Source of the DNA: Welwitschia mirabilis
Lineage: Eukaryota; Gnetophyta; Gnetopsida; Welwitschiales
Reading direction: 5' to 3'
DNA length: 52,800 bases
NCBI GenBank assembly: GCA_051453625.1
Contig: JBOZIK010000001.1
Span: 191,869,561-191,922,360 of the forward strand
Below are positions 20,951 to 31,199 of the stretch, piece after piece. Position numbers and translations under genes: made by a program. The number at the start of each line of letters is the position of its first letter. Positions within the stretch are counted from its first letter, which is position 1. The notes beneath the pieces were generated by a model that saw nothing but the letters and a program-made list of their open reading frames with translations, was not told where the DNA came from and made no database searches.

Positions 20951-21712
20951 CCTCATAATCTTCATAAAAGAGGGTAATTTTCTACTTATAAGAAAGTTAG
21001 TAATGTCAGCATACCATGGATTTGTAGATACCTGAAAAAGATGCTCATTTGGAAATTCATCTTTAATGTTAATCTTCTCTTTATCTAGAAAGTCTAACCT
21101 TAATAAGTAATTTTCTATTGCATTCTCTATTTAGTTTCTATCAATTATTTTTAAATAAAACTCTTGCATTAATAATAGTCATATCATAATTCTTGAGTTT
21201 GCTTCTTTTTATTCATCAAAAAATCTAATGACACTATGGTCAGTATGAACTTTTACTTTGTAACCCAATGTATAATGTTTGAATTTTTATAATGTCATTA
21301 CTAATATTGGCATTTACTTCTCTATTATTGTATACTTTTATTGATCTAAGTTAAACTCCTTACTTATCTACATAATGGCATAAGGTTTTTTGTCATCATA
21401 GTTTTATCCTAAAACTACTCCCATAGCTTACTTAGATGCATCAGTCATGATGTGGAATGGTCTTATCCAATTTGGCCCTTGATAAATAGGTGATGTTAAA
21501 AGTTTATATTTTAGAGTTTAATAGGAATTTTGACATTCATTATTCTAACCATATTCCACATCTTTTTATAGGATATTACTCAAAGATTTAGCAATTTTAC
21601 TGAAGTTGGATATGAATCTTCTGTAGTATCCAACATGTCCTAGAGAAGATATTAACTCTTTTAGTTTGGTTTGGTTTTAAGGGGGTGGGGGTGTATAATA
21701 TCTTTAATAGTT
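20951..21712 (-). pseudogene. E6 RNase H remnant and RT end
   Basis: On the minus strand NWIRPFHIMTDASK.AMGVVLG (about 21478-21408) keeps the catalytic D-A-S of RNase H, and VHTDHSVIRFF (about 21258-21225) keeps the later TDH motif. EFYLKIIDRN and NYLLRLDFLDKEKINIKDEF lead into NPWYADITNFL (about 21030-21000), the integrase lead. It ends at the gap 21713-21812 with the last codons of RT. Confidence 0.75.
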
Positions 21713-21812
21713 NNNNNNNNNNNNNNNNNNNNNNNNNNNNNNNNNNNNNNNNNNNNNNNNNNNNNNNNNNNNNNNNNNNNNNNNNNNNNNNNNNNNNNNN
21801 NNNNNNNNNNNN

Positions 21813-22730
21813 TACTATGATATATTTTAGTTTTTTGTTGTATAAGTTCTTTATGTAGAAGAGCTTCTTTTCTATTTTCATCTAAAATATTTATGTTCTT
21901 TATCCATTCTGTTTGAGCTATGTATAAATTACATTTTAATTCTTTATCCAATTTAAATGTTTTTATTCTAAATTTAATTAATAAAATAGCCTTTTTTTCA
22001 TAGACTAATTCATAGGAAGTAAATCTTTTAATGTGTTTCCAAGTTATTCTATAAGCCCATAGAGCTTCATTTAGTTTATCAACCTAATTATTTTATTATT
22101 ATTTATAACCTTTGTTAATATTCTATTAAGCTTTCTATTGGTTACTTCTACTTGATCATTAGATTAGGGATGATAGATAGTAGAGTGTTTATGATGAATT
22201 CCAAATTTGATTAAAAGTTTCTCAAAAATTTCACCAGTAAAGTGGGTTACTCTATTAGATATAAGATTTTGGGAAACTCTAGACTAGTATATCATATTCT
22301 TAAGGAAAAAGTTAACTACAATTTAAGAATAATAGTTAGTTATAACCTCAGCCTCAACTCACTTAGTGAAGTAATTAACATATACTAGAATGTACTCTTT
22401 TCCAAATGATGAGAGATTGATAGGACCAATAAAATTTATTTTCTAAACATTAAATGGTTTAACTATTTAAATCCATTATTATAGCATTTCTAACTTTTGT
22501 TGAATGTACCTTCTCTTTAAAATTTGTTATAACTTTAGATATACTTATTTTCATCTTTGAAGATGGTAGGTCAATAATATCTAAAATGGAGGATCTTCAT
22601 TCCTATTCTTTTTGCGCTATAATATTCTCCTCCTCCTCCTTTATGAGCTTCTTTTAAAGTTTCCCTTTGTAAAATCTCATTTATACATCTTTTAATGACT
22701 TGATCCTTGCATTCTTTGAATAACATTTTA
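21813..22730 (-). pseudogene. E5 integrase remnant (5' two thirds)
   Basis: On the minus strand DQVIKRCINE leads into a decayed HHCC finger (RIGMKILHFRYY.PTIFKDENKYI, with part of the His/Cys ligands lost) and FREGTFNKS. The core continues to about 22250, then the reading is poor. The copy is truncated by the gap 21713-21812 before the C-terminal domain. It aligns with E6 at an offset of about 1747 bases. Open stretches running through the gap are artefacts. Confidence 0.65.
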
Positions 22731-22937
22731 TCATGCTAAATGGGATTCCATTAATAACCTTTTTATTTCATAATTAGTCATAAAAGAGGGTAATATTTTA
22801 CTTACAAGAAAGTTAGCAATGTCATCATACCATGGATTAGTGGATAATTGAAAAATATGCTTATCTAGCAATTCATTTTTAATGTTGATCTGCTTTTCAC
22901 CTAGAAATTTCAATCTTGATAGATGATCTACTATCAA
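22731..22937 (-). pseudogene. E5 RNase H end and integrase lead, short open stretch
   Basis: A 68-residue open stretch starts MIVDHLSRL, the motif that closes RNase H in Athila/Tat polyproteins (VADHLSRL), and contains NPWYDDIANFL, the integrase lead (PWYADIVNYLV). It is a piece of the Pol polyprotein that happens to lack stops; it is not an independent gene. Confidence 0.8.
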
Positions 22938-23480
22938 TTCTTTGTTTCTCTTCTATTAATTATTTTAAATCAGATTTTTTCATTAATAATATCTATCTCA
23001 TAATTCTCAAGTTTTCTTTTTTTTATTTATTAAAAATCTAATGGCACTATGATCAGTATGAAATTTCATTTCAAAACCAAATATATAATGTCTAAATTTC
23101 TCTAATGCCATTACCTTTGATAGCAATACCTTCTCTATTATTGTATAATTTTATTGATCTAGATTAAAGCTCTTAATTATATAAACAATGGCATAAGTTT
23201 TTTGTCATCATCATTTTGTCCTAAAACTACTCTCATAGCATGCTTAGATGAATCAGTCATGATGTTAAATGGTCTTGTCCAATTTGACCCCTGTAAGATA
23301 AGTGCTAATAAAAGTTTATCTTTTAAAGTTTGATAAGCATTCTAACATTCATCAATCAAATCATATTCCAATATTTTTGTAGGATATTACTCAAAGGTTT
23401 AGCAATTTTAATAAAGTTGGATACAAATATTCTATAGTATCCAACATGTCTAAGCAAAGATCTTAACTCTTTAAATTTGG
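22938..23480 (-). pseudogene. E5 RNase H remnant
   Basis: On the minus strand NWTRPFNIMTDSSKHAMRVVLG (about 23285-23220) retains the catalytic Asp of the D-A-S motif (here D-S-S). The sequence aligns with the E6 copy at 21190-21712. Downstream helices are readable only in fragments because of frameshifts. Confidence 0.7.
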
Positions 23481-24110
23481 TTAGGGATTAAATATCTTTA
23501 ATAGCTTTGATTTTCTATTTATTAGTTTTAATTTTTTTTAGATATTTTGTGTTCCAACACTCTGCTTTTTATCATCATAAGATGATTTTTTGACTAGCCA
23601 AGTCTGAAGTATTTTTATTCACATCTTTCCAAAAAAAATTTCAATCTTTTAAGTAGCTCTTAAAAATATTTTTCGAATGTTAATAAATCATTCATAAACA
23701 CTTCGACTTCTTATACTATCTTGAAAAATACTATTTATTAATCTTTAAAAAGTAGTGAGAGCATTACATAGTCTAAATTTAAGTAATTTATAAGCATAAG
23801 TATCCCAATAACAAGTGAAGGTTGTTTTGGCTTGGTCTTTTAAGGCTATAGGTACTTGATTGTGACCACTATACTTATCTAGGAAGCTATAGTACTAATG
23901 TCTATATACTCTTTCTAAAACTTGATTAATAAATAGAAGAGAAAAATGATCTTTATAGGTTGTTGTATTTAGCATTATAAAATATATACATGCTCTCCAT
24001 TTATTTTATTTCTTTGGTACTACTATTATAGGGTTAACCCATTCTGAATTAGATATAGGGTAAATAAATCCTACTTCTAGACGTTTAAAAATTTTCTGTT
24101 TAATTACTTC
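23480..24110 (-). pseudogene. E5 reverse transcriptase remnant
   Basis: On the minus strand the fingers read LEVGFIYPISNSEWVNPIIV then VPKK.NKWRACI (about 24082-23990), the ISDSxWVSPVxVVPKKGGWRVC region. Then KDHFSLLFINQVLERVYRH and FLDKYSGHNQVPIA (about 23955-23840). The catalytic box is FMND at 23698-23687 instead of F/Y-x-D-D: the first Asp has become Asn, a G-to-A change. It ends with VLEHKISKKN. Non-functional. Confidence 0.8.
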
Positions 24111-24448
24111 CTACATATGTGAATTACACCTTCCCTCTAATTGTTAACTTAGTGTAATAGAAGTATCTAAGTAGATTTTGTATTGATAGATTTTTGGATC
24201 TATTCATTTGATATTGGTATAATCCTAAGCAAAAGCTCCTTTTCTTTTTATTAACATTCTTTTAAGTCTTCTCTTATTAGAATGAGTTAAACAACTATTT
24301 ATAATCATAGTTCTATTAGGATCTACCTTAATATACTCTAACCCTTTCTTAAGAGGAGGTTTTTCTATTTCTTTAATCTCTAAATCTCCTTCTTCCTATT
24401 TATCCTCATTTTGTTTATTTAACATTAGATTAACATTCTAAGTTAAAA

Positions 24449-24892
24449 TTACATTGGTTTTTTCCTTAGTGTTTTGTACCAATTATTAACAACCACTACA
24501 TCAAAAACTTTAATTTCTTCTTTAAGATCTCTAAGACTAACTTTTATCACCCCTCTTCTAGAGAAAATAGTAGCATGTGTAGTAGATATCCACGGTCTTT
24601 CAAGAATTACTGTGTGGGTATCTTCTTGAGTTTTCATGACTAATGAATATATTAAATAAATAATATTTTGGATTTCTATAGGCGTGTTCTTTAAAACTCC
24701 TTCTGGCATAACTCTTGAGCCATATACTAGGTTAACTTTTCCTTGGTAAGACATTAGTTTTGATTTTTCTAATTCCTCAGAAGTTTTAGAGGCCATCACA
24801 TTAATACTTGCTCCAATATCTATAAGTACTTCAACTTTGAGTTTCTTATATATTTTCACATCAATCATAGGTATTCCAAGATCACTATACAT
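24449..24892 (-). CDS. E5 aspartic protease domain, longest clean reading frame of the window
   Basis: A 147-residue open frame without stops holds the full retroelement protease. MYSDLGIPMIDVKI leads to the active site IDIGASINVM with catalytic Asp at residue 25 (D-I-G-A). The C-terminal half has VILERPWISTTHATI (residues about 94-108), equivalent to the ILGRPFLAT flap-end motif, and RRGVIKVS. It would cleave the Gag-Pol polyprotein. The first Met is probably not a true start: coding sequence continues upstream after a frameshift (25185-24994), so this is a slice of a broken polyprotein. A long open stretch on the opposite strand at 24896-25240 is a shadow. Confidence 0.75.
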   Translation of the reverse strand: MYSDLGIPMIDVKIYKKLKVEVLIDIGASINVMASKTSEELEKSKLMSYQGKVNLVYGSRVMPEGVLKNTPIEIQNIIYLIYSLVMKTQEDTHTVILERPWISTTHATIFSRRGVIKVSLRDLKEEIKVFDVVVVNNWYKTLRKKPM

Positions 24893-25300
24893 TTCATGTT
24901 GCCTATTTTAAAGAACTTGTGTGAAAGCCCAAGAAACTTGGTCTTTTCTTACCATTTTAATTATTTTTCTTTTTTGCTTTTCTTTTTAATTTTCTATTTT
25001 AAGCACATGCTCTTCATTTTCTTCCAATACATAGGTACATATTTTAATAATTTTAAAATAGATATTATTATTTTAGTATCTTCTAATATCTTGGTTACGT
25101 ATTCTATATCTTTTTTAACCTTTGGATGTTCTATTTGTTTACTTCTCATAAGAAAGGATAAAGAATCTGTTAAGATATCATTCATAGTTTTTATTTTAGT
25201 CTCTTCCTCTCCTTTATCTAGAAAGTTAGTTCATTTCTGATTTTTCTCTTTGGTCTTTTAAGTTTCTATTTTTTCAATTTCTATAATGATCATATTACTT
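24893..25300 (-). pseudogene. E5 gag-protease linker
   Basis: On the minus strand the open stretch 25185-24994 contains KILEDTKIIISILKLLKYVP then MYWKKMK, matching the linker motif LKxVPxYAKFLKxLCTKKR of Athila-type polyproteins. After a frameshift KEKQKRKIIKMVRKDQVSW follows and leads into the protease. It lies directly upstream of the protease and downstream of gag, as expected. Confidence 0.65.
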
Positions 25301-26560
25301 CTCCCTCTTTGAATTCACATAATTTTGTAAAGGTATCTCCACTTTTCCTTTATATTTTCTACTTTAGTAAGGGTATGATTTCTTCCTAGTTTGAGGTTAA
25401 TTTTTGGAATTAAAATCCAATCTATTGATATCTAATAACTAAATAAAATCTTGCATCTAAGGGCATTCTATATTATCATGATTGTCTTCTTCATAATGTT
25501 CACATGTAAATCTTTCTTCTTCTTTAAAATGTTGTAAAACTAACTTATTAAACTTTTCTATCATTCTATCAATCACATTTTTTGCTACTTCTTCTATAAA
25601 ACTAATATGTTTTAATCTCTATACAATATTGTCTAATTCTTGAATGAATAATTCATTTATTTTCTTCTTATTTTTATTTTCTTGACCCCATCCTTGACTC
25701 ATATTATAGAGTTATGTAATGAATTCTCCCCCTTATTGAACATGCTTAGTTTTAATGCTTCTCTATATAACAAATCTGATTCCTTCAACATCTAATTTTG
25801 TAATCCTCTAAATATGACTTTGACTCATTCCCAAGCTATGATTCTATGATTAGAACATTTAACTAGCAATATGTTGTACCTGTCCATGGACACATTAAAC
25901 CTATCATTATCTCTTTGTTTGATATTCAAGATTTATTTTTTTAAATCTTCAACCATTTTCATAGGTTAAAATTTAGCTAGGAAAGCATTTTCAAGGGTTT
26001 TCCATGAACTAAAAGCATGGTTAGGGCTCCTATGATAAGCATTCCCTTTTGGAGAAAAAGAAAAATATCTAAGATAGTCAAATTCTTTGTCAAGATAATT
26101 AGTTTGCAAAAAACATCAAATAAGCTCAAGTGTAATAGAGGTTTTTATAACTTTTTTCCTTCAAAGGTGGGTATTATGGTGGTATTTGTATTTCTTATTT
26201 TGTGTATTTACTATAGGGCCATAGGGTTGATAGAAATCAAATCATTTACATAGTGGGATCATGATTTAAAGGTTCTAAACCTCCATCATCTTCCTAATAA
26301 AACCCTATTATTACTTTCTTTTTAGGCTTTTTAACTTGAAATTTTTAAGCATATTATCCTAGTGATCTAGGTGATGCTATAATGCTATACATTTGTTGCT
26401 CAAATTAAATCATTAGTTCAAAAAAGATTTGGTCTCTTACCATCCTTTCTAAAGTTATATCATCTTTCATAAAATAATTGTCTTCTATTTCTAATTTAAC
26501 AACATCTTTAGTTTGTTCATTTAAACCATTTTTCTTTAGGTTTTAATGTACCTATCTTTT
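25300..26560 (-). pseudogene. E5 gag remnant, best preserved gag of the Athila/Tat type here
   Basis: On the minus strand: ITLERMVRDQIFFEL (about 26450-26400); ITLELIWCFLQTNYLDKEFD then YLRYFSFSPKGNAYH (26140-26030); SSWKTLENAFLAKF (26010-25965), the W..L...F..KF capsid motif; VEDLKK.ILNIKQRDNDRFN and KCSNHRIIAWE (to about 25830), matching the KT..LR.EI..FRQ..GES..E.W.RF...CP.H region. The C-terminal part begins MSQGWGQENKNKKK at 25700, continues through a predicted coiled coil, and ends with CEHYEEDNHDNIECP (25510-25463), a zinc knuckle with its second Cys changed to Tyr. Only a few stops interrupt it. Confidence 0.8.
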
Positions 26561-27602
26561 TTGTCTCACCATCTTGCATGACTATATTATTGTATGATAC
26601 TTTATATCAGTGTTGCTAGTTCACTTTAGAGCTTCCATCCTTCTAGCACTAAAATGATGGGTGGGTTTTCTTATAAAATAAATGCAAAAAGTATCACAAA
26701 ATATTACTAAAAACTATAAACAATGTTGGAAAATTATAGAAACTATGCCATTACTAACCTAAATTAAGCACACATCATTAAAATAAAACTACATAAAGGC
26801 TTACTAAAGAACTAGCTACGACTTAATCATTTAGTTCAAAATTTATCATTACAACAATCTTCTGATGAAGTTACTTAAACTAGTTAGGTTATTTATTAAA
26901 ATAAAACTGTTATGTACATATAATACATCAAGGGATAATAGAGAAAGAAATAAAAAATAATTTCATTTGAGTGACTTATTAATTAATACTTATTTCTAAG
27001 CACTAAAATTACCCTAGTTTATGTTCGCTACACAAACATGAGTGAGATAAAAGTAATATTACTTTTTTAAATAATAAATTTTCACATAATGATATTTAAA
27101 TGCTTTTCAGCTTTTATATTTAAATACTAATTATATACAAATATGAGTTAACAAGTTTGTTCTCCTTTTTAGGTAACACTATGAAATTCAAGAAAGTATT
27201 TCTAACACCTTTTTAGGCAAGCTAGAGTTCCCTTACTTGATCTCTTTGCTTTGTCTATTGCTAGAACTTATGATCAAAAGGTTTTCCGTCTCTGATGGTG
27301 ATTATATTTTTATACCCTAAGTTGTTTTTTAGTTTCTTTTCTTTACTTATTAGGAATAGGCAAGTGGTTGAGGTTTTTATTTTAATTCTCTCCTCAACCT
27401 TCTCTATCTTCTTTATGCCACTTGGCATCCTGTACCTGAAATATAATAATGAAATATATACACTTACATACTAATATACTAGCTACTAACGTGTTTATTA
27501 GTAGGCATAAAGATAATTAAAAACATCTATTTTTTGTTTAAATATATAGTTGACATAAGGACAAACACTTCATTAATAAGCCAATTATTACATAAAATTT
27601 AG
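26068..27602 (-). repeat. 1.5 kb repeat X, copy 2
   Basis: Collinear with 5665-7200. On the minus strand it comprises the spacer (27602 to about 26560) and the gag start of E5. Its right edge, TACATAAAATTTA at about 27591-27603, is the exact point where homology to copy 1 stops and plus-strand integrase of E7 begins. The spacer itself has no recognisable gene. Confidence 0.85.
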
Positions 27603-29000
27603 CTTCCTCAGCAGGGAAGCATAATAGTGTAGCAAATCATTTGTCACATATTTCTTCTTCTCTTGATGATCTTATGATTGAAGATTATTTTCTAGATGAA
27701 CAACTTTTTGCTATATCTTCTACTTATCCTCCTCCTTGATATGCTAAAAAAGTTGATTATCTTATTATCATGAGAACACCACATCTTTTCTCTATAAAAT
27801 AGGTAATTATCAATGGATAGGGTACATCTTTATAGTAGGTTCAAAGAACAAATCATGAGAAAATGTGTGCTCAAAAAGATCAGACATCCTTCATCTTTAC
27901 CATGATGATGTTTTTGGAGGTTATTTTAGTGGATAAAAAATAGCAATAAAAATTATTCACTCTGGTATTTGTTAGTCTAGTCTTTTTTAGAACTCTTTTG
28001 ATTTTACTAGAAGGTGTAATACTTGTTAACATTATGATAGTCTTATTCATTCTTATGAAATGCTTATTAAATTTATTCTTGAATGTGAACCTTTTAATTA
28101 TTGAAAATTAATTTTATTGGCACTATTAAACCATCTTCTACTAATAAGAACTACATTTCAATGACTTTTGATTATGTTACTGAATGGGTTGAAGCTATTC
28201 TTACTTTTATGAATAATGCCTAAACTATTTGTACTTTTGTTAGAACTCATATTTTTCAATATTTTGGTTTTCCTAAGATTATCATTACTAATTAAGAAAC
28301 TTATTTTATTAATCAAATTTTTAGAAAACTTCTTTTTATTCATTGTAATTAAACATAAAATAGCTTATACTTATCATCCACAAACCAATGTTTAAGCTAA
28401 AAATGTAAGTCAAGAAATAAAGAAAATGCTACAAAAACGTATCTCTATTAATAAAAAATCTTGGACTTCTAAGCTTAATGATGTTCTTTAATCTTACCAT
28501 ACCTCTTGTTATAATTCTCTTAGTTTTTCACCTTATAGACTATTATATAAAAAAGTTTGTATTTTATTAGTTAATGTGTGTTATAACTCTTATCATTCTT
28601 CCCATCAACGTAATTTTGTAGACCTTCATAAAAATCTTAAAAATAGACTAGCCCAACTTAATCATCTATATGAGAAATATATATGTGTTATACATCATTA
28701 ACTCATTCACAAAGCCCAAGCTAAGTTTAAACGTAATAGGAATTTAATTTATAAAGGATTTGAGCCTAGTCAACTTGTTCTTTTATATAATATTAAAATA
28801 CATCTTTTACATACCAAGTTGACCTCTAAATAATTAGGTCCTTATCTTATAGATAAAGTAAATTTTAATGGCTCTATTGAGGTTTCAGACTTAATACTAA
28901 TTAAATTTAGAGAGATAATGGATAAAGGTTGAAAATATATTAAAAAAACTTTTAATGCAACCTTGAACATGATGGAAGCAATTATTCTAAAGGTTTCCTC
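27603..29000 (+). pseudogene. E7 integrase remnant, nearly full length
   Basis: Order seen: RNase H tail ANHLSHI; zinc-finger lead and HDDVFGGYFSG (about 27898-27935); core INFIGTIKPSSTNKNYISM then FDYVTEWVEAI (about 28105-28200); FVRTHIFQYFGFPKIIITN then ETYFINQIF (28235-28320); HPQTNVQAKNVSQEIKKML (about 28377-28435), SPYRLLYKKVCILLVNV (28530-28580), AQAKFKRNRNLIYKGFEPS (about 28709-28765) and LVLLYNIKIHLLHTKL. The core lines up with DFMGPFPPS...ISDGGTHF, and both visible catalytic Asp positions are Asn (INFIG, IITN), so it is inactive. Stops are mostly at Gln or Trp positions. The open stretch 28158-28343 on the minus strand is a shadow of this gene. Confidence 0.85.
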
Positions 29001-31190
29001 AATGGGGAGGACTTCTTCCCTACCATTGTCTGAACTCTTTCTTAGCCTATTCCTTTAGTGAATGTTATGATATTACTTAATCATATTTAACTTAACTTAT
29101 GTATTTACTTTATGAAATTCCTATGACTAGTATTCTACTTGAACTTTTTTATATAGATAAGATTGGATTCATCTAATATTAAGACATTCACATGTTTATG
29201 AACTTTACTTTAAAGAAAGATTCCTTGGTTCTTGTACCTTTTTTTTCCCCAATTATGTGAGATTTTTGGTTGTCTAGGTGTGTTTTTTTCTATCTTTTAT
29301 CTCACTTCTTTACCTTCATCTTTTTGAGTGTGTGATCATGTGGGAGTTATTTGTATAAAAAGATAAGAATATAGAAAGAATAGTTATCATGATCTATTGT
29401 ATCTGTGCTAAAATATATATTCATCATGATGTCCTACTATACCAGGGTAATTTTTTCTAAAAGAAATCTTTGATAGTATTGGTAGCTATGGGAATCCAAT
29501 GGAGGATCAATTGACCATGTTTCATGGGATCCTTACTTCTCTGATTGTGGTTGTACTCCCCTCATCATAAAAAGTAGTAATAAAACATTAATGCTATGCA
29601 ATCAATGGTGTTTTTAATATCATCAAAGATATTACTTATCTTCTATACTCTTAATATTCTCACATGATTATGTCATTTTTGAATATTTTGATGTGTTTTG
29701 GGGTGTGAGTAGGTAAGTTCATTTTTGAACAACTTTTGATTTTATCATTCATTGTTTTAACGACTTCATCTTTTGTATCATCATAATTACTACCTTTTTA
29801 AGTGGAACTTTATGAAGTCGATACATTTTGTCATGCATCTTTACTCAAGTGGCTTTATGATATCTTATGAGTGGGTAGGTAAGCTATCTTATACATGGTC
29901 CTCGTGTCTGTTTTCATTCTACTTTTCTTTATTTTTTTAGTTTATTATTTTAAAATCATTTATATAATTTTTCATTATCATCTAAAACTTTATCATTTAT
30001 TATTTTTCTTTTTTTATTCATATTATTTTTTTCACTTATAAGTTGATTTTATTTTAGCATTTTAATTAGATGATGTTCTCTTATTCTTCATGATGTTTAT
30101 GAAATTCCTTTGAGTTATTTAAGGTTCCACATATTTTTAGAATTTAGAATTATGTTTTAGATCAAGTATATTTGATTAATTTCTTTTAATATGTTTCATT
30201 CTACTTAGTGCATGCTCATCACCTATCTTTTGATTCTTTTAAGTTTTTCTCATTATCCTTATTTATCACAGCCCGTCATCATTCTCTATTTTGTGAGTTT
30301 TCTAATAACATTTGATACCTTTACAATTATATTTGAGCCTAACTTATTTGGCTGACATTTTCACTTTTGATAATTTTTCCAAAGCCTCATCATATACTAG
30401 ATCATCTAGATGATATGGGGAATGACACTGAGATTTTTTTTAATAGTCATCCTAAGGTTGTTGTCTAGACTATGCAATCGGATAATAGTGCAATAAAACT
30501 ATAGGCCACTTTCTTTTCCTTCATTTTTCTTTCATTATTTATTATTTTCATCTTTTTTTTTTATAGAGAAAGTGACTATAGTCCATATTGAAATTCTAAA
30601 ACTTTTCCTAGTCAGATTTGTGCCCTTGATTATGAATTTTTAGTAGATTTTTCAAAATGAGTTTTTTTCCCTCATTATTTTTAATTTTTCTCCTTTTTTT
30701 GAGTCTTTCTGTGCATAGTTTCTATGTATATTATTTAATTTTTTATGCTTTTCAATGTGGAACTTATAGATCTAATTTTTATCATGTATTTTATAAGATA
30801 TATCAAATTGTGTGTTTTAGAAGATGGAATTAGTTTTTTTCACTTTAAAACTCTTTTTCTCACAAATTGTAAGTTAAAACATAGTGGTATTTTATTGTAA
30901 ATTAATTAGGATGATGTGCTTTACAATTCTACTAAATTAGATTTTTCATTTAAGCACCTTTATTTTTCACCTTATGTGGGGTCCACTAGTTTTACACTTA
31001 TTGACATTTTTGCATGTTTCACATTTTTTCCACATGATTAGGCAATGCAAGACATATTAATACTCTTGAGGGGATTAAGGATGTATTTTTAATGATTTGT
31101 ATACATTAAAAACCAATTTATGGTGTTGTTTCAAGTATTCATGCAACATATTTGTAATTATCTTTACTTGATCTTGTGTGATGTGTTTTG
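29001..31190 (+). other. T-rich 3' region of E7, no gene
   Basis: No coding sequence recognised. 29532-29565 matches the E6 3' region (minus strand near 19400). Two similar words GAGTAGGTAAGTTC (about 29707) and GAGTGGGTAGGTAAGCT (about 29870) may be old duplications. The 14-base palindrome ATCATCTAGATGAT lies near 30402. The rest is T-rich sequence that may include an unrecognised LTR. Confidence 0.45.
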
Positions 31191-31199
31191 TGTTTATAA

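Larger units (their letters stand above)
19380..26560 (-). mobile_element. Minus-strand Athila/Tat-like element(s) E5 and E6
   Basis: From right to left on the minus strand: gag (26560-25300), linker, protease (24892-24449), RT (24110-23480), RNase H, integrase start and core (to 21813), then after a 100-N gap a second copy of RT end, RNase H, integrase and 3' region (21712-19380). The two copies of the RT-end-to-integrase segment are offset by about 1747 bases. Either one element with an internal duplication or two contigs of related copies joined at the gap. Confidence 0.8.
27603..31190 (+). mobile_element. Decayed Athila/Tat-like element fragment E7: RNase H end, integrase, 3' region
   Basis: It begins abruptly inside RNase H (GKHNSVANHLSHISSSLDDL) at the edge of repeat X and continues through a complete integrase to a long T-rich 3' region. 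Its first 270 bases match E1 5270-5535 at clearly less than full identity, so E7 and E1 are two copies of one subfamily. The 3' LTR was not delimited. Confidence 0.75.

Noticed and set aside
24896-25240. 114-codon plus-strand open frame
   Set aside because: It is antisense to the E5 gag-protease linker, which has recognisable motifs on the minus strand, and its own translation is a low-complexity Phe, Ile and Leu string.
630-29000. Single nested insertion: E1 and E7 as two halves of one plus-strand element split by one minus-strand element
   Set aside because: The two plus-strand pieces overlap by about 270 diverged bases, far more than a 5-base target duplication, and the minus-strand part has duplicated and inverted-order segments.
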